From Crocinitomicaceae bacterium (GTDB lineage Bacteria > Bacteroidota > Bacteroidia > Flavobacteriales_D > Crocinitomicaceae): DNA of 64,000 nucleotides. The translations under genes were made by a program, and so were the position numbers. The notes beneath the pieces were generated by a model. That model was not told where the DNA came from. It worked only from the letters and a program-made list of their open reading frames with translations, and did no database searches. The stretch is from NCBI GenBank assembly GCA_024643725.1, contig JAHEMJ010000007.1, positions 39,572-103,571 of the forward strand, in the 5' to 3' direction. This document shows, in pieces, positions 46,277 to 55,758 of the stretch. Position 1 is the first letter of the stretch; the number at the start of each line of letters is the position of its first letter.

Positions 46277-48697
46277 TTATTTTTTCACAAAACGTTTTGT
46301 CACGGCGTATTCATCCGAAACGATTCTGATTTGATACATACCTTGCGCTAAGTTAGCGGTATTCATTTTCATGGTAGCACCTTGGATTGCTGGCACCACT
46401 TGAAGTACTTTTCCACTAAGGTCTAAGATTTCAATGGTATTCACTGTGGCATCTGTGTTTTTCAAATCAACGAACAATTCATTGTCTGTTGGATTTGGAT
46501 ATACGCTGATAGCCTCCAATGGATTCTCATTTAGTCCGCTTGATGCTGTAATGTTGATCATGTAATCTTCCACTTCACCGTAAGTACTTTGTCCACATGG
46601 GTCAATTGCACCATCCACGGAGTAGGAAATACGAACGCGCATTCTCACGTTTCCAGTTGCAGCACTTGTAGGTACTGTAAAATTGAACACGTTTGACCAT
46701 CCTGCAGCAACTAAAACATAAGCTACTTGCTCTCCTGGATCACTGAAGCTATTATTGTTGTTGAAATCAATCCACGCAGCAACTTCATCATCCGTGTATG
46801 CTTGTGCGGTTTGACCAACAATACCTGGTAAAATAGTGATGTCATACGCTGTTCCTTTTGAAAGTGTAGTGGAGATGTTTGTGTAGTCTGCGTATCCACC
46901 AGCTGAACATGAACTTGCATTGTTAATGGTATTTAAGGTAACGGTATTGATGTACTCATCGCATGTTGCAGATGAACCTGCACAAGGACCAGTCATTGCC
47001 GCAACGATGATGTAATTGTTTTTGATTTCACTGTCAGAACCTTGTGCATTTGTAGCAGTCAAGGTTACGGTATATTGTCCAACAGTATTGAATGTAATTT
47101 GTGGACTTTGGCTCGTCGCACTTGTTCCACCTGCATACGCCCAACCTGTAGCCGGAGCAACCGTCCATGCCCATGATGTTGGAACATTTGTAGAAAGGTC
47201 TGTGAATGAAACAGTCGTTCCTGGAGAAACGTTTGTTTGATTTGCTACGAAATTTGCCACCGGTGGAGCAGGAACAACCACTGAACATGGATCAGAAGAT
47301 CCAGCCAATTGAAGTACACCTGAATTTGTCGGGTCAAGCCAAGGTTTTAACTGCACATTGTTCGCTGTACCGTTGCTTGTCCAGTGGAAAGCTACTTTCC
47401 CATAGGAATCAGGAGCAGTTTGTGAGGTACAATAAGAGCCTCCACCTGTCAAGGTTCCAATGACATATCCTTGAGAACTATTGAATAACGGAGAACCTGA
47501 TGAACCACCTTCTGTCACACCGTATCCATTTGAGTTAGATGTCCAAGTGACTCTCCAGTGTGAACCTGTCGCCGTTCCCCATTGTGTACTAACAGTATTT
47601 CCAGAGAACGTGGAGATTTTTTTGATGTCACCTGCTGGATGGTGAATACCTACTCCACCAGTAGTTGCAGCAGGATTCGCATTCCAACCATTCCAATAAG
47701 CGTTAAAAGCAGCTGATTTTAATTGGGTAATCACAGAAGCTTCATTCGATGCGGTTCCCATTTTTACTAATAAGAAATCCGATCCTGAATTTCCGCCGCC
47801 ATCGTTTGCATCCGCAATGCGCAAACAGCCGGTGATAAAGTGACTTGCTAAGGTTCCAACAGCCGTTGGATTCGTACACGTTGGTGCTTCATAGCCAAAA
47901 TAGAATTTCCATTGTGTCATGTTTGCGGTTGTAGCGCTTACACCACAATGTAATGCTGTTAAGAAATAAGGTTTGCAGTCTGCCGCGGTGTTGTTAATAA
48001 GTGTTCCTGAACACCAACCTGCTTGTGCTCCTTCTACTACGTAAAGTCTCGCAACTCCACGTTTTTGATTTTGCCATGCGTCACCAACTGGAGAACAATT
48101 GACGTTTACTTCACAGGCGTCTGATTCATTGATTTTTTGTGCACTTGGATTCCCAGTAGAACGGTAGTTGTACATGATGCGATCGATGTAGATCTCAGAT
48201 GGAGTCGTGTATTTCGGCTCTGTTAAGGTCAACATGATTTTATCTCCAAAACACAAGGCAGCATTTTGACGGAAATGATCTTGAACATCTGCAGCGGTCA
48301 TCAAAGGATGAACATCTTGTCCTTTCATGTTCTGAATGCGTAGGGTAGAAGCCCCATACAATTTAAACGTTTCAAACAAGAAACTGATTGCTTCTGCGTT
48401 TGGCGCATGGACAATTAACTGCCATTGGCGATCACCGTTGGAAAGGGTCGTCCAGAGTCCACTGTTTTCTGTTGTGACGTTCATTAAACGCGCAACAGCA
48501 ATACGGTAAAGCAATCCTTGCTTGTCTCTCAAGGCATCTTCCTCGGCAAGTTGAGCACGGTCTGGCGCTTCTACTGCTCGCACGGGAACATTTTTGGAGA
48601 TCTCAAATTTGTTGATTGTCGACATGTAGGATTGTCCGAACAGATTCGAACTCACCATAAACGCCAACAATAACGTTGATAGTACTAATTTTTTCAT
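46277..48697 (-). CDS. T9SS-secreted trypsin-like protease with PKD and GEVED domains
   Basis: Exported serine protease of 806 residues. After the signal peptide (about 1-22) and a propeptide of about 170 residues comes an S1-fold domain of the lysyl-endopeptidase type with His250 (LTALHCG), Asp307 (SGSDFLLV) and Ser400 in GGSSGSPLF, plus several Cys pairs. A PKD domain (about 480-560; NVPTSWAWTV), a GEVED domain (about 625-715; VAAWIDFNNNNSFSDPGEQ) and a Por-secretion tail (VYPNPTDN to AVTKRFVKK) follow. It should be secreted through SprA and degrade extracellular protein. It is divergent from an orphan response regulator 61 bases away, which may control it (inference). Confidence 0.93.
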   Translation of the reverse strand: MKKLVLSTLLLAFMVSSNLFGQSYMSTINKFEISKNVPVRAVEAPDRAQLAEEDALRDKQGLLYRIAVARLMNVTTENSGLWTTLSNGDRQWQLIVHAPNAEAISFLFETFKLYGASTLRIQNMKGQDVHPLMTAADVQDHFRQNAALCFGDKIMLTLTEPKYTTPSEIYIDRIMYNYRSTGNPSAQKINESDACEVNVNCSPVGDAWQNQKRGVARLYVVEGAQAGWCSGTLINNTAADCKPYFLTALHCGVSATTANMTQWKFYFGYEAPTCTNPTAVGTLASHFITGCLRIADANDGGGNSGSDFLLVKMGTASNEASVITQLKSAAFNAYWNGWNANPAATTGGVGIHHPAGDIKKISTFSGNTVSTQWGTATGSHWRVTWTSNSNGYGVTEGGSSGSPLFNSSQGYVIGTLTGGGSYCTSQTAPDSYGKVAFHWTSNGTANNVQLKPWLDPTNSGVLQLAGSSDPCSVVVPAPPVANFVANQTNVSPGTTVSFTDLSTNVPTSWAWTVAPATGWAYAGGTSATSQSPQITFNTVGQYTVTLTATNAQGSDSEIKNNYIIVAAMTGPCAGSSATCDEYINTVTLNTINNASSCSAGGYADYTNISTTLSKGTAYDITILPGIVGQTAQAYTDDEVAAWIDFNNNNSFSDPGEQVAYVLVAAGWSNVFNFTVPTSAATGNVRMRVRISYSVDGAIDPCGQSTYGEVEDYMINITASSGLNENPLEAISVYPNPTDNELFVDLKNTDATVNTIEILDLSGKVLQVVPAIQGATMKMNTANLAQGMYQIRIVSDEYAVTKRFVKK

Positions 48698-48725
48698 GGT
48701 TTAATAGTTTGTTGTAATTTCACCT

Positions 48726-48733
48726 CAAAAATA
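48726..48733 (-). promoter_or_regulatory. -7 promoter box of the protease gene
   Basis: TATTTTTG on the minus strand matches TAnnTTTG, 28 bases before the protease ATG, in the 61-base gap shared with the divergent response regulator gene. Confidence 0.4.
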
Positions 48734-48758
48734 GAACTTTTTCTTAATTTTCAAAGGT

Positions 48759-49442
48759 ATGTTGCGTGTTTGTTTAGTAGAAGATGAACAAAGTTTGATT
48801 GAATTGATTACCCTCAATTTAGAAATGGAGGGCTATCATGTTCAGTGTTTTACCGATGGACAAACAGCACTCGAAGCATTCGAAAAACCATTTCATTTTG
48901 ACTTAATTATCCTCGATGTTATGTTGCCGCACGTGAATGGTTTTGACCTCTGCCGAGAAATTCGCAAGCACGATGCGACACCCATTTTGTTTTTGTCGGC
49001 CAAAGGCACTACCGCAGATCGCGTGGCTGGATTAAAATTGGGTGCCAATGATTACTTGGCAAAGCCATTTGACTTAGAAGAATTGTTATTAAAAATTCAA
49101 ATTCTCACGCAAGGACTCATCAGCACAGAGCTACAGAAATCGATGAAAATTGGTCGTCTCACGGTGGATTTTACCACCTTCAATGTTTCGAATGAGCAAG
49201 GACAAAACATCCATGAATTTTCGAAACGCGAAATTCAATTATTGGAATTATTTCATGAAAAGGAGGGTAAAGTGGTATCGCGCGACGAAATCCTTGATCG
49301 CGTATGGGGTGCAGATCAATTCCCAACTTCGCGCACGATTGACAATTACATTTTAGCTTTTCGAAAATTGTTTGAAGTGGATCCTAAAAACCCAAAACAC
49401 TTCTTTTCCATTCGAGGAGTAGGATACAAGTTTCTTTCTTAG
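48759..49442 (+). CDS. Orphan OmpR-family response regulator
   Basis: DNA-binding response regulator of 227 residues with a complete receiver domain (EDEQ acidic start, phosphorylated Asp in LIILDVMLPHVNG, FLSAKG, and YLAKPFD) and an OmpR-type winged helix ending FFSIRGVGYKFLS. No histidine kinase gene is next to it, so its kinase must lie elsewhere. It sits divergent to the secreted protease, and its last four bases overlap the convergent nucleoside permease gene. Confidence 0.94.
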   Translation: MLRVCLVEDEQSLIELITLNLEMEGYHVQCFTDGQTALEAFEKPFHFDLIILDVMLPHVNGFDLCREIRKHDATPILFLSAKGTTADRVAGLKLGANDYLAKPFDLEELLLKIQILTQGLISTELQKSMKIGRLTVDFTTFNVSNEQGQNIHEFSKREIQLLELFHEKEGKVVSRDEILDRVWGADQFPTSRTIDNYILAFRKLFEVDPKNPKHFFSIRGVGYKFLS

Positions 49443-50713
49443 TGCTCAACAGCACCAAGCTCTTCCGGATTGTGCTTGTGCTTAAAGAGCAAAGCAAACA
49501 AAACTGCTACCGCTAAGCAATATCCAGCGAAGGTAATCCAAGTGAAATGCCAGTTGGTAGATCCGTCAGCGTTTGTGAAGTATTGATCAATGATCCAGCT
49601 GCTAACGATGGTCCCAAAGTAAGCGCCGAATCCATTGGTCATCATGATGAACAATCCTTGTGCGCTTGAACGCATGCTGGAATCCGTCGTTGTTTCGATG
49701 TACATGGAGCCAGAAATCAAGAAGAAATCGAAGGCCATCCCGTAAACGATGCAAGACAAGACAATGAATATGCTGCCCATTGGCACCATTCCGAAGGCGA
49801 AAAATCCATAACGTAGTACCCAGGCGAATAGGGCAAAAAGCATCACGTTTTTCATTCCGAAACGCTTCAAGAAGAAGGGAATCGTTAAGATGAACACGGT
49901 TTCAGAAACTTGAGAAATAGAATAGATAATCGTCGAATATTTCTCTACCACAGAGCCTTTTTCAAAGCCACTTAAAAAGGCATCGCCGTACATATTGGAC
50001 AACTGCAATGCTGCTCCAAGTAACATCGAGAATAAGAAGAACAGCGCCATTTGATAGTTGCCAAATAAGCGGAACGCATCGAGTCCGAGTTGTGATGCCA
50101 GTGATTTTTTCTCGCTATTTTTCCCCTGCGGGGTACAAGCGGGTAGGGTAAAGGCGTACAAGCCAAGTAAAATGGCAATGGTTCCTGCGATGACAAATTG
50201 CATGGAATTATCTTTGCTTCCAGACAGATTCGTAATCCACATCGCTGCGATGAATCCAACGGTTCCCCACACACGGATGGACGGAAAGTCCTTCACCACA
50301 TTGCCATTAAACATGTTTAATATGCGGTAGGAAACGGAATTCGAAAGGGAAATGGTGGGCATGTAACAAATCATCCCGGCGAAAATCACCCAATACAACA
50401 CGTCGTATTCAGGCATATGAGCAAAGAAAGGAACGTTTTCTTGAACAAAGGTCAAATTGGGAATGAGCAACAAAATGCTTCCATAACAAATGTGCAATAA
50501 TCCATACAGTCGTTCGGCGCGCATCCATTTATCCGCAATGATTCCAATAATCGAAGGCATTAAAATAGAAGACAAGGCAAGGGTAGAGAAAATGGCTCCG
50601 AATTGACCGAAGGTCCAACCTTTACCCACTGTGCAATATGTTCCAATCGTGGTTAACCAAGCACCCCACACGAAGAACTGTAAAAAGCTCATGGTGGTGA
50701 GTTTGAATTTCAT
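49439..50713 (-). CDS. NupG-family nucleoside permease (MFS)
   Basis: Inner-membrane proton symporter with about 12 transmembrane segments over 424 residues. It begins MKFKLTTMSFLQFFVWGAW, typical of the nucleoside:H+ symporter family, and has the internal landmarks PSIIGIIADKWM and NSVSYRILN, with a central cytoplasmic loop near GKNSEKKS. The frame has an earlier ATG at 50752, but this would overlap the preceding gene by 23 bases; the ATG at 50713 leaves a 16-base gap. It should import nucleosides. Confidence 0.9.
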   Translation of the reverse strand: MKFKLTTMSFLQFFVWGAWLTTIGTYCTVGKGWTFGQFGAIFSTLALSSILMPSIIGIIADKWMRAERLYGLLHICYGSILLLIPNLTFVQENVPFFAHMPEYDVLYWVIFAGMICYMPTISLSNSVSYRILNMFNGNVVKDFPSIRVWGTVGFIAAMWITNLSGSKDNSMQFVIAGTIAILLGLYAFTLPACTPQGKNSEKKSLASQLGLDAFRLFGNYQMALFFLFSMLLGAALQLSNMYGDAFLSGFEKGSVVEKYSTIIYSISQVSETVFILTIPFFLKRFGMKNVMLFALFAWVLRYGFFAFGMVPMGSIFIVLSCIVYGMAFDFFLISGSMYIETTTDSSMRSSAQGLFIMMTNGFGAYFGTIVSSWIIDQYFTNADGSTNWHFTWITFAGYCLAVAVLFALLFKHKHNPEELGAVEH

Positions 50714-50729
50714 CGCACCAAGCGATGTA

Positions 50730-51320
50730 CTAACTGCGTCTGTTGATTTCATCGCGTATTTTTGAGGCTAATTCGTAATCTTCATTGTCAATCGCCTCAA
50801 TCAGTTGCTGGGATAAATCCTCTGAACTGACATCTTTCCACTCGTTACCGTCGGTTGTTGTTGCCGAAACTTGGTCGTCGTCATCGTCAAAGTCGAATGA
50901 ATCCGTGCTATCGTTTTCTGCACCACCAACTTCATCCAGAATTTGTCCAAGGGTGAAAATGGGTGCATTGAAACGAACGCCAATGGCAATCGCATCCGAT
51001 GTTCGGCTGTCAATTTCGGTCAGTTGTCCGTCGCGTTCGCAAATCAACTTTGAATAGAAAACACCTTCGTGAAATTTGTAAATCAAGATTTCTTTCACCG
51101 TCACCCCAAAAGATTTGCAAAAAGATTTGAATAAATCATGGGTCAATGGACGTGAAGGAACCATTTTTTCTAATTCCACAGCAATCGCCTGTGCTTCAAA
51201 TCCACCAATAACAATCGGTAATTTGCGTTTTCCAGCGACCTCAAGTAGGGTCAGAACGTACGAGCCAGACTGTGTTTGGCTGTATGCGATTCCGGTGATT
51301 TCCAACTTGACTTTCTGCAT
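50730..51320 (-). CDS. Bifunctional nuclease-family protein with UVR motif
   Basis: Cytoplasmic protein of 196 residues. The first 130 residues form the DUF151/bifunctional nuclease domain (LPIVIGGFEAQAIAVELE, PLTHDLFKSF, IDSRTSDAIAIGVRFNAPIF). An acidic linker (FDFDDDDDQ) leads to a C-terminal UVR (UvrB/UvrC) motif (LIEAIDNEDYELASKIRDEI). Nuclease activity has been reported for plant relatives; the bacterial role is unclear. The gene precedes the permease by a short gap. Confidence 0.9.
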   Translation of the reverse strand: MQKVKLEITGIAYSQTQSGSYVLTLLEVAGKRKLPIVIGGFEAQAIAVELEKMVPSRPLTHDLFKSFCKSFGVTVKEILIYKFHEGVFYSKLICERDGQLTEIDSRTSDAIAIGVRFNAPIFTLGQILDEVGGAENDSTDSFDFDDDDDQVSATTTDGNEWKDVSSEDLSQQLIEAIDNEDYELASKIRDEINRRS

Positions 51321-51347
51321 AAGGCTTGTTTCTTACGAAGATACGTA

Positions 51348-52289
51348 TTAATGTTGAGCTGCTTTGAAGCGTTTTACCGCCTCTGTTAAGCGTGGAATGA
51401 CTTCAAATGCATCGCCAACGATACCGTAATCTGCTGCTTTGAAGAATGGCGCTTCTGTGTCGGTGTTCACAACAACGATCACTTTCGAACCGTTTACTCC
51501 GGCTAAATGTTGAATTGCTCCAGAGATTCCAACAGCAATGTACAAGTTTGGACGAATCGCCACACCTGTTTGTCCAACGTGCTCGTGGTGAGGTCTCCAT
51601 CCGATGTCTGCAACTGGACGCGAACAAGCTGTTGCTGCGCCAAGTGCCGTTGCTAAATCTTCGATCATTCCCCAGTTTTCTGGACCTTTCAATCCACGTC
51701 CTGCGGAAACCACTAATTCTGCTTCCGGTAATGGAATATTTCCTTCAGGTTTTTTCGTTTCAAGTACTTTAATGGCAGATGCGCCAGCTAATCCACTAGT
51801 TTCTTCAACGCCACAAGCGCTTCCTGATTTTTCCGGTTGAATGCTGTTTGGCAACAAAGAGATGATGCGTTTTTCACTCGCAACTTTCACGTAACCCACT
51901 GCTTTTCCAGAGAATACGTTCACTTTAATCGAACCATCTGCTTCTGGAATGGCAATCGCTCCTGCTACGAGTCCAGCTTTCATGCGCACCGATAAACGTG
52001 GTGCTACCGCTTTTCCATACACATCGTGTGAGAAAATCACAGCTGAAGCGGAAACTTGATCAGCTACGGCTGCGATTAAGCGTGCCAATTGTTGTGGATC
52101 TTCTCCATCTACGGAACGATCAACCAATACTTTTGCTGCGCCGTATTCACCTAATGTCGCTAGGAGATCATTCGATGCAGCGCCATTCGTGATAACGGTC
52201 ACATCACCACCTAATTTTTTACCGTAAGTAACTGTCTCTAAAGCTGCTTTAGAAAGTCCAGTTGTTGAATTGATATATACGAGTACCAT
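51348..52289 (-). CDS. etfA: Electron transfer flavoprotein alpha subunit
   Basis: FAD-carrying subunit of the electron transfer flavoprotein, 313 residues, which passes electrons from acyl-CoA and other dehydrogenases to the quinone pool. The C-terminal FAD domain has VVSAGRGLKGPENW, RPVADIGWRPHHEHVGQTG, YIAVGISGAIQHLAG and the closing ADYGIVGDAFEVIP. It starts nine bases after the etfB stop. Confidence 0.97.
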   Translation of the reverse strand: MVLVYINSTTGLSKAALETVTYGKKLGGDVTVITNGAASNDLLATLGEYGAAKVLVDRSVDGEDPQQLARLIAAVADQVSASAVIFSHDVYGKAVAPRLSVRMKAGLVAGAIAIPEADGSIKVNVFSGKAVGYVKVASEKRIISLLPNSIQPEKSGSACGVEETSGLAGASAIKVLETKKPEGNIPLPEAELVVSAGRGLKGPENWGMIEDLATALGAATACSRPVADIGWRPHHEHVGQTGVAIRPNLYIAVGISGAIQHLAGVNGSKVIVVVNTDTEAPFFKAADYGIVGDAFEVIPRLTEAVKRFKAAQH

Positions 52290-52298
52290 GATCTTTTC

Positions 52299-53039
52299 TT
52301 AAATAACTTTTGCTTCGTTGTGTAATAATTCGACAAGCTCATCCATGTTGGATGGGTCGATCATCTTCACAGATGATTTCGCATTTGGCATGCTGTACGA
52401 TACATAGCTGCTTAAATCTTCTACCGTTTCGGCAGGAATCACTGTTAATGGTTTCGTGCGAGCGGCCATGATTCCACGCATGTTTGGAATGCGTTGTTCT
52501 GCCATTCCTTTCGCACAGGAAACAACGGCAGGTGTAGAAACTTCTACCACTTGCACACCTCCAACGATTTCACGTTCTAAGGTCAATGTTGATCCGTTTG
52601 CATCTAATTTTGTTGCCAAGGAAACAAAAGGAAGGTCCATTGCTTCTGCAATCATTCCACCTACTTGAGATCCGTTGTAATTGATGGTTTCTTTCCCCGT
52701 CATCACTAAGTCGAATCCTTTTGCCTTCGCATAACTTGAAATTTGCATGGCAACGTAATAAGCGTCTTTTGGATCCGCATCGATGCGTACTGCTTCGTCC
52801 GCTCCAATTGCTAAAGCTTTGCGAATGACTGCTTCGTCTGTAGCCGTTCCAACGGTGACAATCGTCACTGAACCACCAATGGTTTCTTTTAATTCCAACG
52901 CACGAACAAGTGCATACCACTCATCGTATGGATTAACAATATATTGAACTCCATTTTCATCGAACTGCGTACTATTGTTGGTAAACGCAATTTTAGAAGT
53001 GGTATCTGGAGCTTTACTGATGCAAACCAAAATATTCAT
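52299..53039 (-). CDS. etfB: Electron transfer flavoprotein beta subunit
   Basis: AMP-binding partner of EtfA, 246 residues. It begins MNILVCISKAPDTTSKI and has YIVNPYDEWYALVRALELKE, VTVGTATDEAVIRKALAIGADEA and the family signature region EREIVGGVQVVEVSTPAVVS. It is translated just ahead of etfA. A TAAATTTG promoter box lies 24 bases upstream. Confidence 0.97.
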   Translation of the reverse strand: MNILVCISKAPDTTSKIAFTNNSTQFDENGVQYIVNPYDEWYALVRALELKETIGGSVTIVTVGTATDEAVIRKALAIGADEAVRIDADPKDAYYVAMQISSYAKAKGFDLVMTGKETINYNGSQVGGMIAEAMDLPFVSLATKLDANGSTLTLEREIVGGVQVVEVSTPAVVSCAKGMAEQRIPNMRGIMAARTKPLTVIPAETVEDLSSYVSYSMPNAKSSVKMIDPSNMDELVELLHNEAKVI

Positions 53040-53063
53040 GTTCTAAATCTTTTAAAAGTGATG

Positions 53064-53071
53064 CAAATTTA
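53064..53071 (-). promoter_or_regulatory. -7 promoter box of etfBA
   Basis: TAAATTTG on the minus strand matches TAnnTTTG; a TTTG box lies 15 bases further upstream, somewhat close. Confidence 0.45.
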
Positions 53072-53118
53072 AGGAAATTAATCTACCAAAACAGGACAAT
53101 TATCTCCAAGAAATAAAT

Positions 53119-54027
53119 TTAATAATTCAATACGAGAGCGAATATCACGGAAGAGAAAAAAGTCAATAATGCGACCTTCTTCAGTTCTGAATCAAGATGA
53201 GCAGGGACGCTTGTTAAAAACACTTTTTTCAGGTGAATAAACAAGAAAACACTGGGAATCAATGAAAGCAACAAAAAGGGGTTATAGGATACTCCTGCAA
53301 GTGAAAAGACGGTGGTCCACCAAGTAAGTGCACCGGTAGTGATTAAAAATGCATGGTAGAACTTTCCTTTTTTGAAGCCCAATTGAACAATCAAGGTATT
53401 TTTTTTCGATTTTCGATCGTTTTCGATGTCCCGAAGGTTATTCAAGTTTAACACCGCGGTGCTCCAAAGTCCTATGGTAATTGCTGGAAGCAAGGCCAAC
53501 CACTCAAAACTTAATCCATACAATTGAAAAACGCCCAAGACGCTCACTAATCCAAAGAAAATAAAGACCATGAGGTCGCCTAGTCCACGGTAACCGTAAG
53601 CATTTTTTCCAACGGTGTAGGTAATGGCTGCAAGGATACATAGTCCAGCGAGAATCAAATAGAAAAACAAGGCTTGGGAACTCAAGTTGGCGGCACTGAT
53701 GTAAATCAAGCTAATGGCAGACAACATCGAAATAACTGCGGTGATGAAAATGCCACGTTTCATTTCGACCTGTGTCAGTAATCCAGCTTGAATGGTTCGT
53801 TTCGGTCCAACGCGGTGTTCATTGTCCGTGCCTTTTTGGCTATCGCCCAAGTCGTTCGCGAAATTGGAAATGACTTGAAATCCGATCGTCGTTAACATGG
53901 CGAGTGCAAAAATGCGTCCGTCCCATTTATCCAAAACTGCGGCCAATCCTGATCCGACAATGATTCCAGAAACGGAAAGCGGCAGTGTTCTCAACCGTGC
54001 AGCGTTCAACCAAGCTTTTATTTTCAT
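53119..54027 (-). CDS. menA: 1,4-dihydroxy-2-naphthoate polyprenyltransferase
   Basis: Integral membrane prenyltransferase of 302 residues that attaches the isoprenoid tail to dihydroxynaphthoate, the committing membrane step of menaquinone synthesis. Two Asp-rich substrate motifs, NFANDLGDSQKGTDNE (near 60) and NLRDIENDRKSKKNT (near 190), sit between about eight hydrophobic helices. It is coupled by ATGA to the DUF2480 gene before it. Proximity to etfBA fits quinone-linked respiration but may be coincidental. Confidence 0.95.
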   Translation of the reverse strand: MKIKAWLNAARLRTLPLSVSGIIVGSGLAAVLDKWDGRIFALAMLTTIGFQVISNFANDLGDSQKGTDNEHRVGPKRTIQAGLLTQVEMKRGIFITAVISMLSAISLIYISAANLSSQALFFYLILAGLCILAAITYTVGKNAYGYRGLGDLMVFIFFGLVSVLGVFQLYGLSFEWLALLPAITIGLWSTAVLNLNNLRDIENDRKSKKNTLIVQLGFKKGKFYHAFLITTGALTWWTTVFSLAGVSYNPFLLLSLIPSVFLFIHLKKVFLTSVPAHLDSELKKVALLTFFSSVIFALVLNY

Positions 54028-54533
54028 GCGTTTTTGCGTTTAAAAATGGGAACAGTGGAGCAAGGCTCACCGTACATGATGGACTGAACCACTCCTTGTA
54101 AGTGTGTCAATAAAGTGACCATCGCGAACTCAGGAGCAGCGATGTCACTGCAGCCTTTTACGATGACTTTTCCATCTTGGAATGCGCTTAAATCAATCGC
54201 GTTAATGGCCTCTGAAATCAAGGATTTTTCGAGGTCAAGCTGTGTGCCAACCACGACTTTTTTTGCGGTGTTTTGCAATGCGGAAGCGACCAACATATAC
54301 GCCCACGTTGGGACAATGGCATCCGCGGAGCAGTAAATAAATACCGCTTTTTGTTCGTAGACCGTCCAGTCGTTTTCTTTGATCCACGTACGAAAATCTT
54401 TTTCCTTCAAGACAAGTCCTTGCCAAAGTTGTGCTGCCAAGTCGATGCCGACAATGGAAACGCGCGGTTTGTAATCCGCGAGGTCCAGTTGAATGAGACC
54501 GCTATCTTTTACTTTGTTTTTGATTTCGTCCAT
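54024..54533 (-). CDS. DUF2480 family protein
   Basis: Cytoplasmic protein of 169 residues of unknown function, beginning MDEIKNKVKDSGLIQLDLAD and carrying the family blocks VSIVGIDLAAQLWQGLVLKEKDFR and GCSDIAAPEFAMVTLLTHL. The ATG at 54533 is chosen over a TTG 18 bases upstream because a TATCTTTG promoter box lies between. The box is only four bases from the ATG, so the message is probably leaderless. ATGA overlap with menA ties it to menaquinone synthesis by position only. Confidence 0.88.
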   Translation of the reverse strand: MDEIKNKVKDSGLIQLDLADYKPRVSIVGIDLAAQLWQGLVLKEKDFRTWIKENDWTVYEQKAVFIYCSADAIVPTWAYMLVASALQNTAKKVVVGTQLDLEKSLISEAINAIDLSAFQDGKVIVKGCSDIAAPEFAMVTLLTHLQGVVQSIMYGEPCSTVPIFKRKNA

Positions 54534-54537
54534 GCGA

Positions 54538-54545
54538 CAAAGATA
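54538..54545 (-). promoter_or_regulatory. -7 promoter box of DUF2480-menA
   Basis: TATCTTTG on the minus strand, an exact TAnnTTTG match, ends four bases before the ATG, the same geometry as at glyS. No clear -33 box was found. Confidence 0.45.
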
Positions 54546-54631
54546 CGTCAAGTTCGAAAAAGGAAGTCGAATTTTTTCAAGACAGTCTGTCAGTATTTTC
54601 TCCTAGGCATATCTTTTGACAATCCATCGTC

Positions 54632-55414
54632 ATGCAACAGCAAGCACCTTTCGAATCTCACCTGAGAAATGCCCTTCCACCAGCCTTGCTGGTGCTTGTC
54701 TTGATGTGGCTATGCTATTGGGCGGATTTCCTTTTTGTTTATGATTTTCATCAGCTGGGAGTAGTTCCAAAGCAATTGTCTGGACTCAAAGGCATCTTTT
54801 TTATGCCATGGATTCACGCGCATTCGGATGCGAAACACATCCTGAATAATTCGGTTCCAGCTTTCTTGTTAATTACCTTGTTGTTTTATTCCTACAAGGA
54901 AATTGCGCTGAGGATTCTGTTGTTCAGTTGGTTTTTCACGGGTCTTTTGCTTTGGATTTTCGGACCAAATAACGGCGCTCATCACATTGGCATGAGTGGA
55001 GTGATCTACAGCCTCGCTGCTTTTTTGTTTACGTCGGGAGTCCTGCGGAAATATTTGCCGCTACAAGCGCTTTCTTTGTTCATCGTCTTTTTATATGGTT
55101 CGATGATTTGGGGAATTTTTCCAACGAAGGAACGGATTTCCTGGGAAGGACACCTCAGTGGAATGATTGTCGGGGTGGCCTTGGCGTTTATCTACCGCGC
55201 ACGCGGACCCCAGCGTCCGAAGTACCAATATGAAATTGAAAAAGAATTAGGCATCGAACCGCCAGATTTGGAGGGAATGTACCTAGAAAAATTGCGTATA
55301 CAAGAGGAAGAAGCGCGCCTCCGCGAAGAAGCCTTGCGGAATGTGAGCAGCGAGATTCACGTGCATTACATCTACACGAAGAATCCACCTGAACCGGACA
55401 AAAAACCGGACTAA
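54632..55414 (+). CDS. Rhomboid-family intramembrane serine protease
   Basis: Membrane protease of 260 residues with about six transmembrane helices. The catalytic Ser lies in HHIGMSGVIYS (GxSG) and the catalytic His in WEGHLSGMIVG; a conserved HAHSDAKHILNNS loop comes before. A cytoplasmic helical tail of about 65 residues, rich in Glu and Arg, follows the membrane part. The substrate is unknown. Its last four bases overlap the convergent VanZ gene. Confidence 0.93.
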   Translation: MQQQAPFESHLRNALPPALLVLVLMWLCYWADFLFVYDFHQLGVVPKQLSGLKGIFFMPWIHAHSDAKHILNNSVPAFLLITLLFYSYKEIALRILLFSWFFTGLLLWIFGPNNGAHHIGMSGVIYSLAAFLFTSGVLRKYLPLQALSLFIVFLYGSMIWGIFPTKERISWEGHLSGMIVGVALAFIYRARGPQRPKYQYEIEKELGIEPPDLEGMYLEKLRIQEEEARLREEALRNVSSEIHVHYIYTKNPPEPDKKPD

Positions 55415-55758
55415 GCGCCGTGTTTTTTTCGAGAAAGTAAACGAAAAATGGTCCATCCGATGGCCACACCTAAGGCATTCGCCAGCGCATCATACCATGA
55501 CTGTTCGCGTCCAGGAACGAATCCTTGCATCCACTCCATGAATAGGCCGTAGCCAACACAAAACAGCAGTAAACGGACGATTTTTGAACCGCTGTAGGAC
55601 GATAATCCACAAAACGCCAAGGTTGCATAGGCGATGAAGTGATTGATTTTATCGTTACTCTGAATTTCTACGCCTGATTTCGGTGGAAGTAAACTCAGTA
55701 TGGTAATCCCGATAAAAACAATGATCGTCAACACAAGCCAACGCTTATTCCAATTCAT
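55411..55758 (-). CDS. VanZ-family membrane protein
   Basis: Small membrane protein of 115 residues starting at the ATG at 55758 (an upstream TTG is less likely). It shows the VanZ-type pattern of four hydrophobic segments with SNDKINHFIAYATLAF, GLFMEWMQGFVPGREQSWYDALANALG. VanZ relatives affect sensitivity to glycopeptides in some bacteria, but most members have no known role. The start overlaps the end of the S9 peptidase gene by 14 bases, so it is the last gene of that operon. Confidence 0.88.
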   Translation of the reverse strand: MNWNKRWLVLTIIVFIGITILSLLPPKSGVEIQSNDKINHFIAYATLAFCGLSSYSGSKIVRLLLFCVGYGLFMEWMQGFVPGREQSWYDALANALGVAIGWTIFRLLSRKKHGA

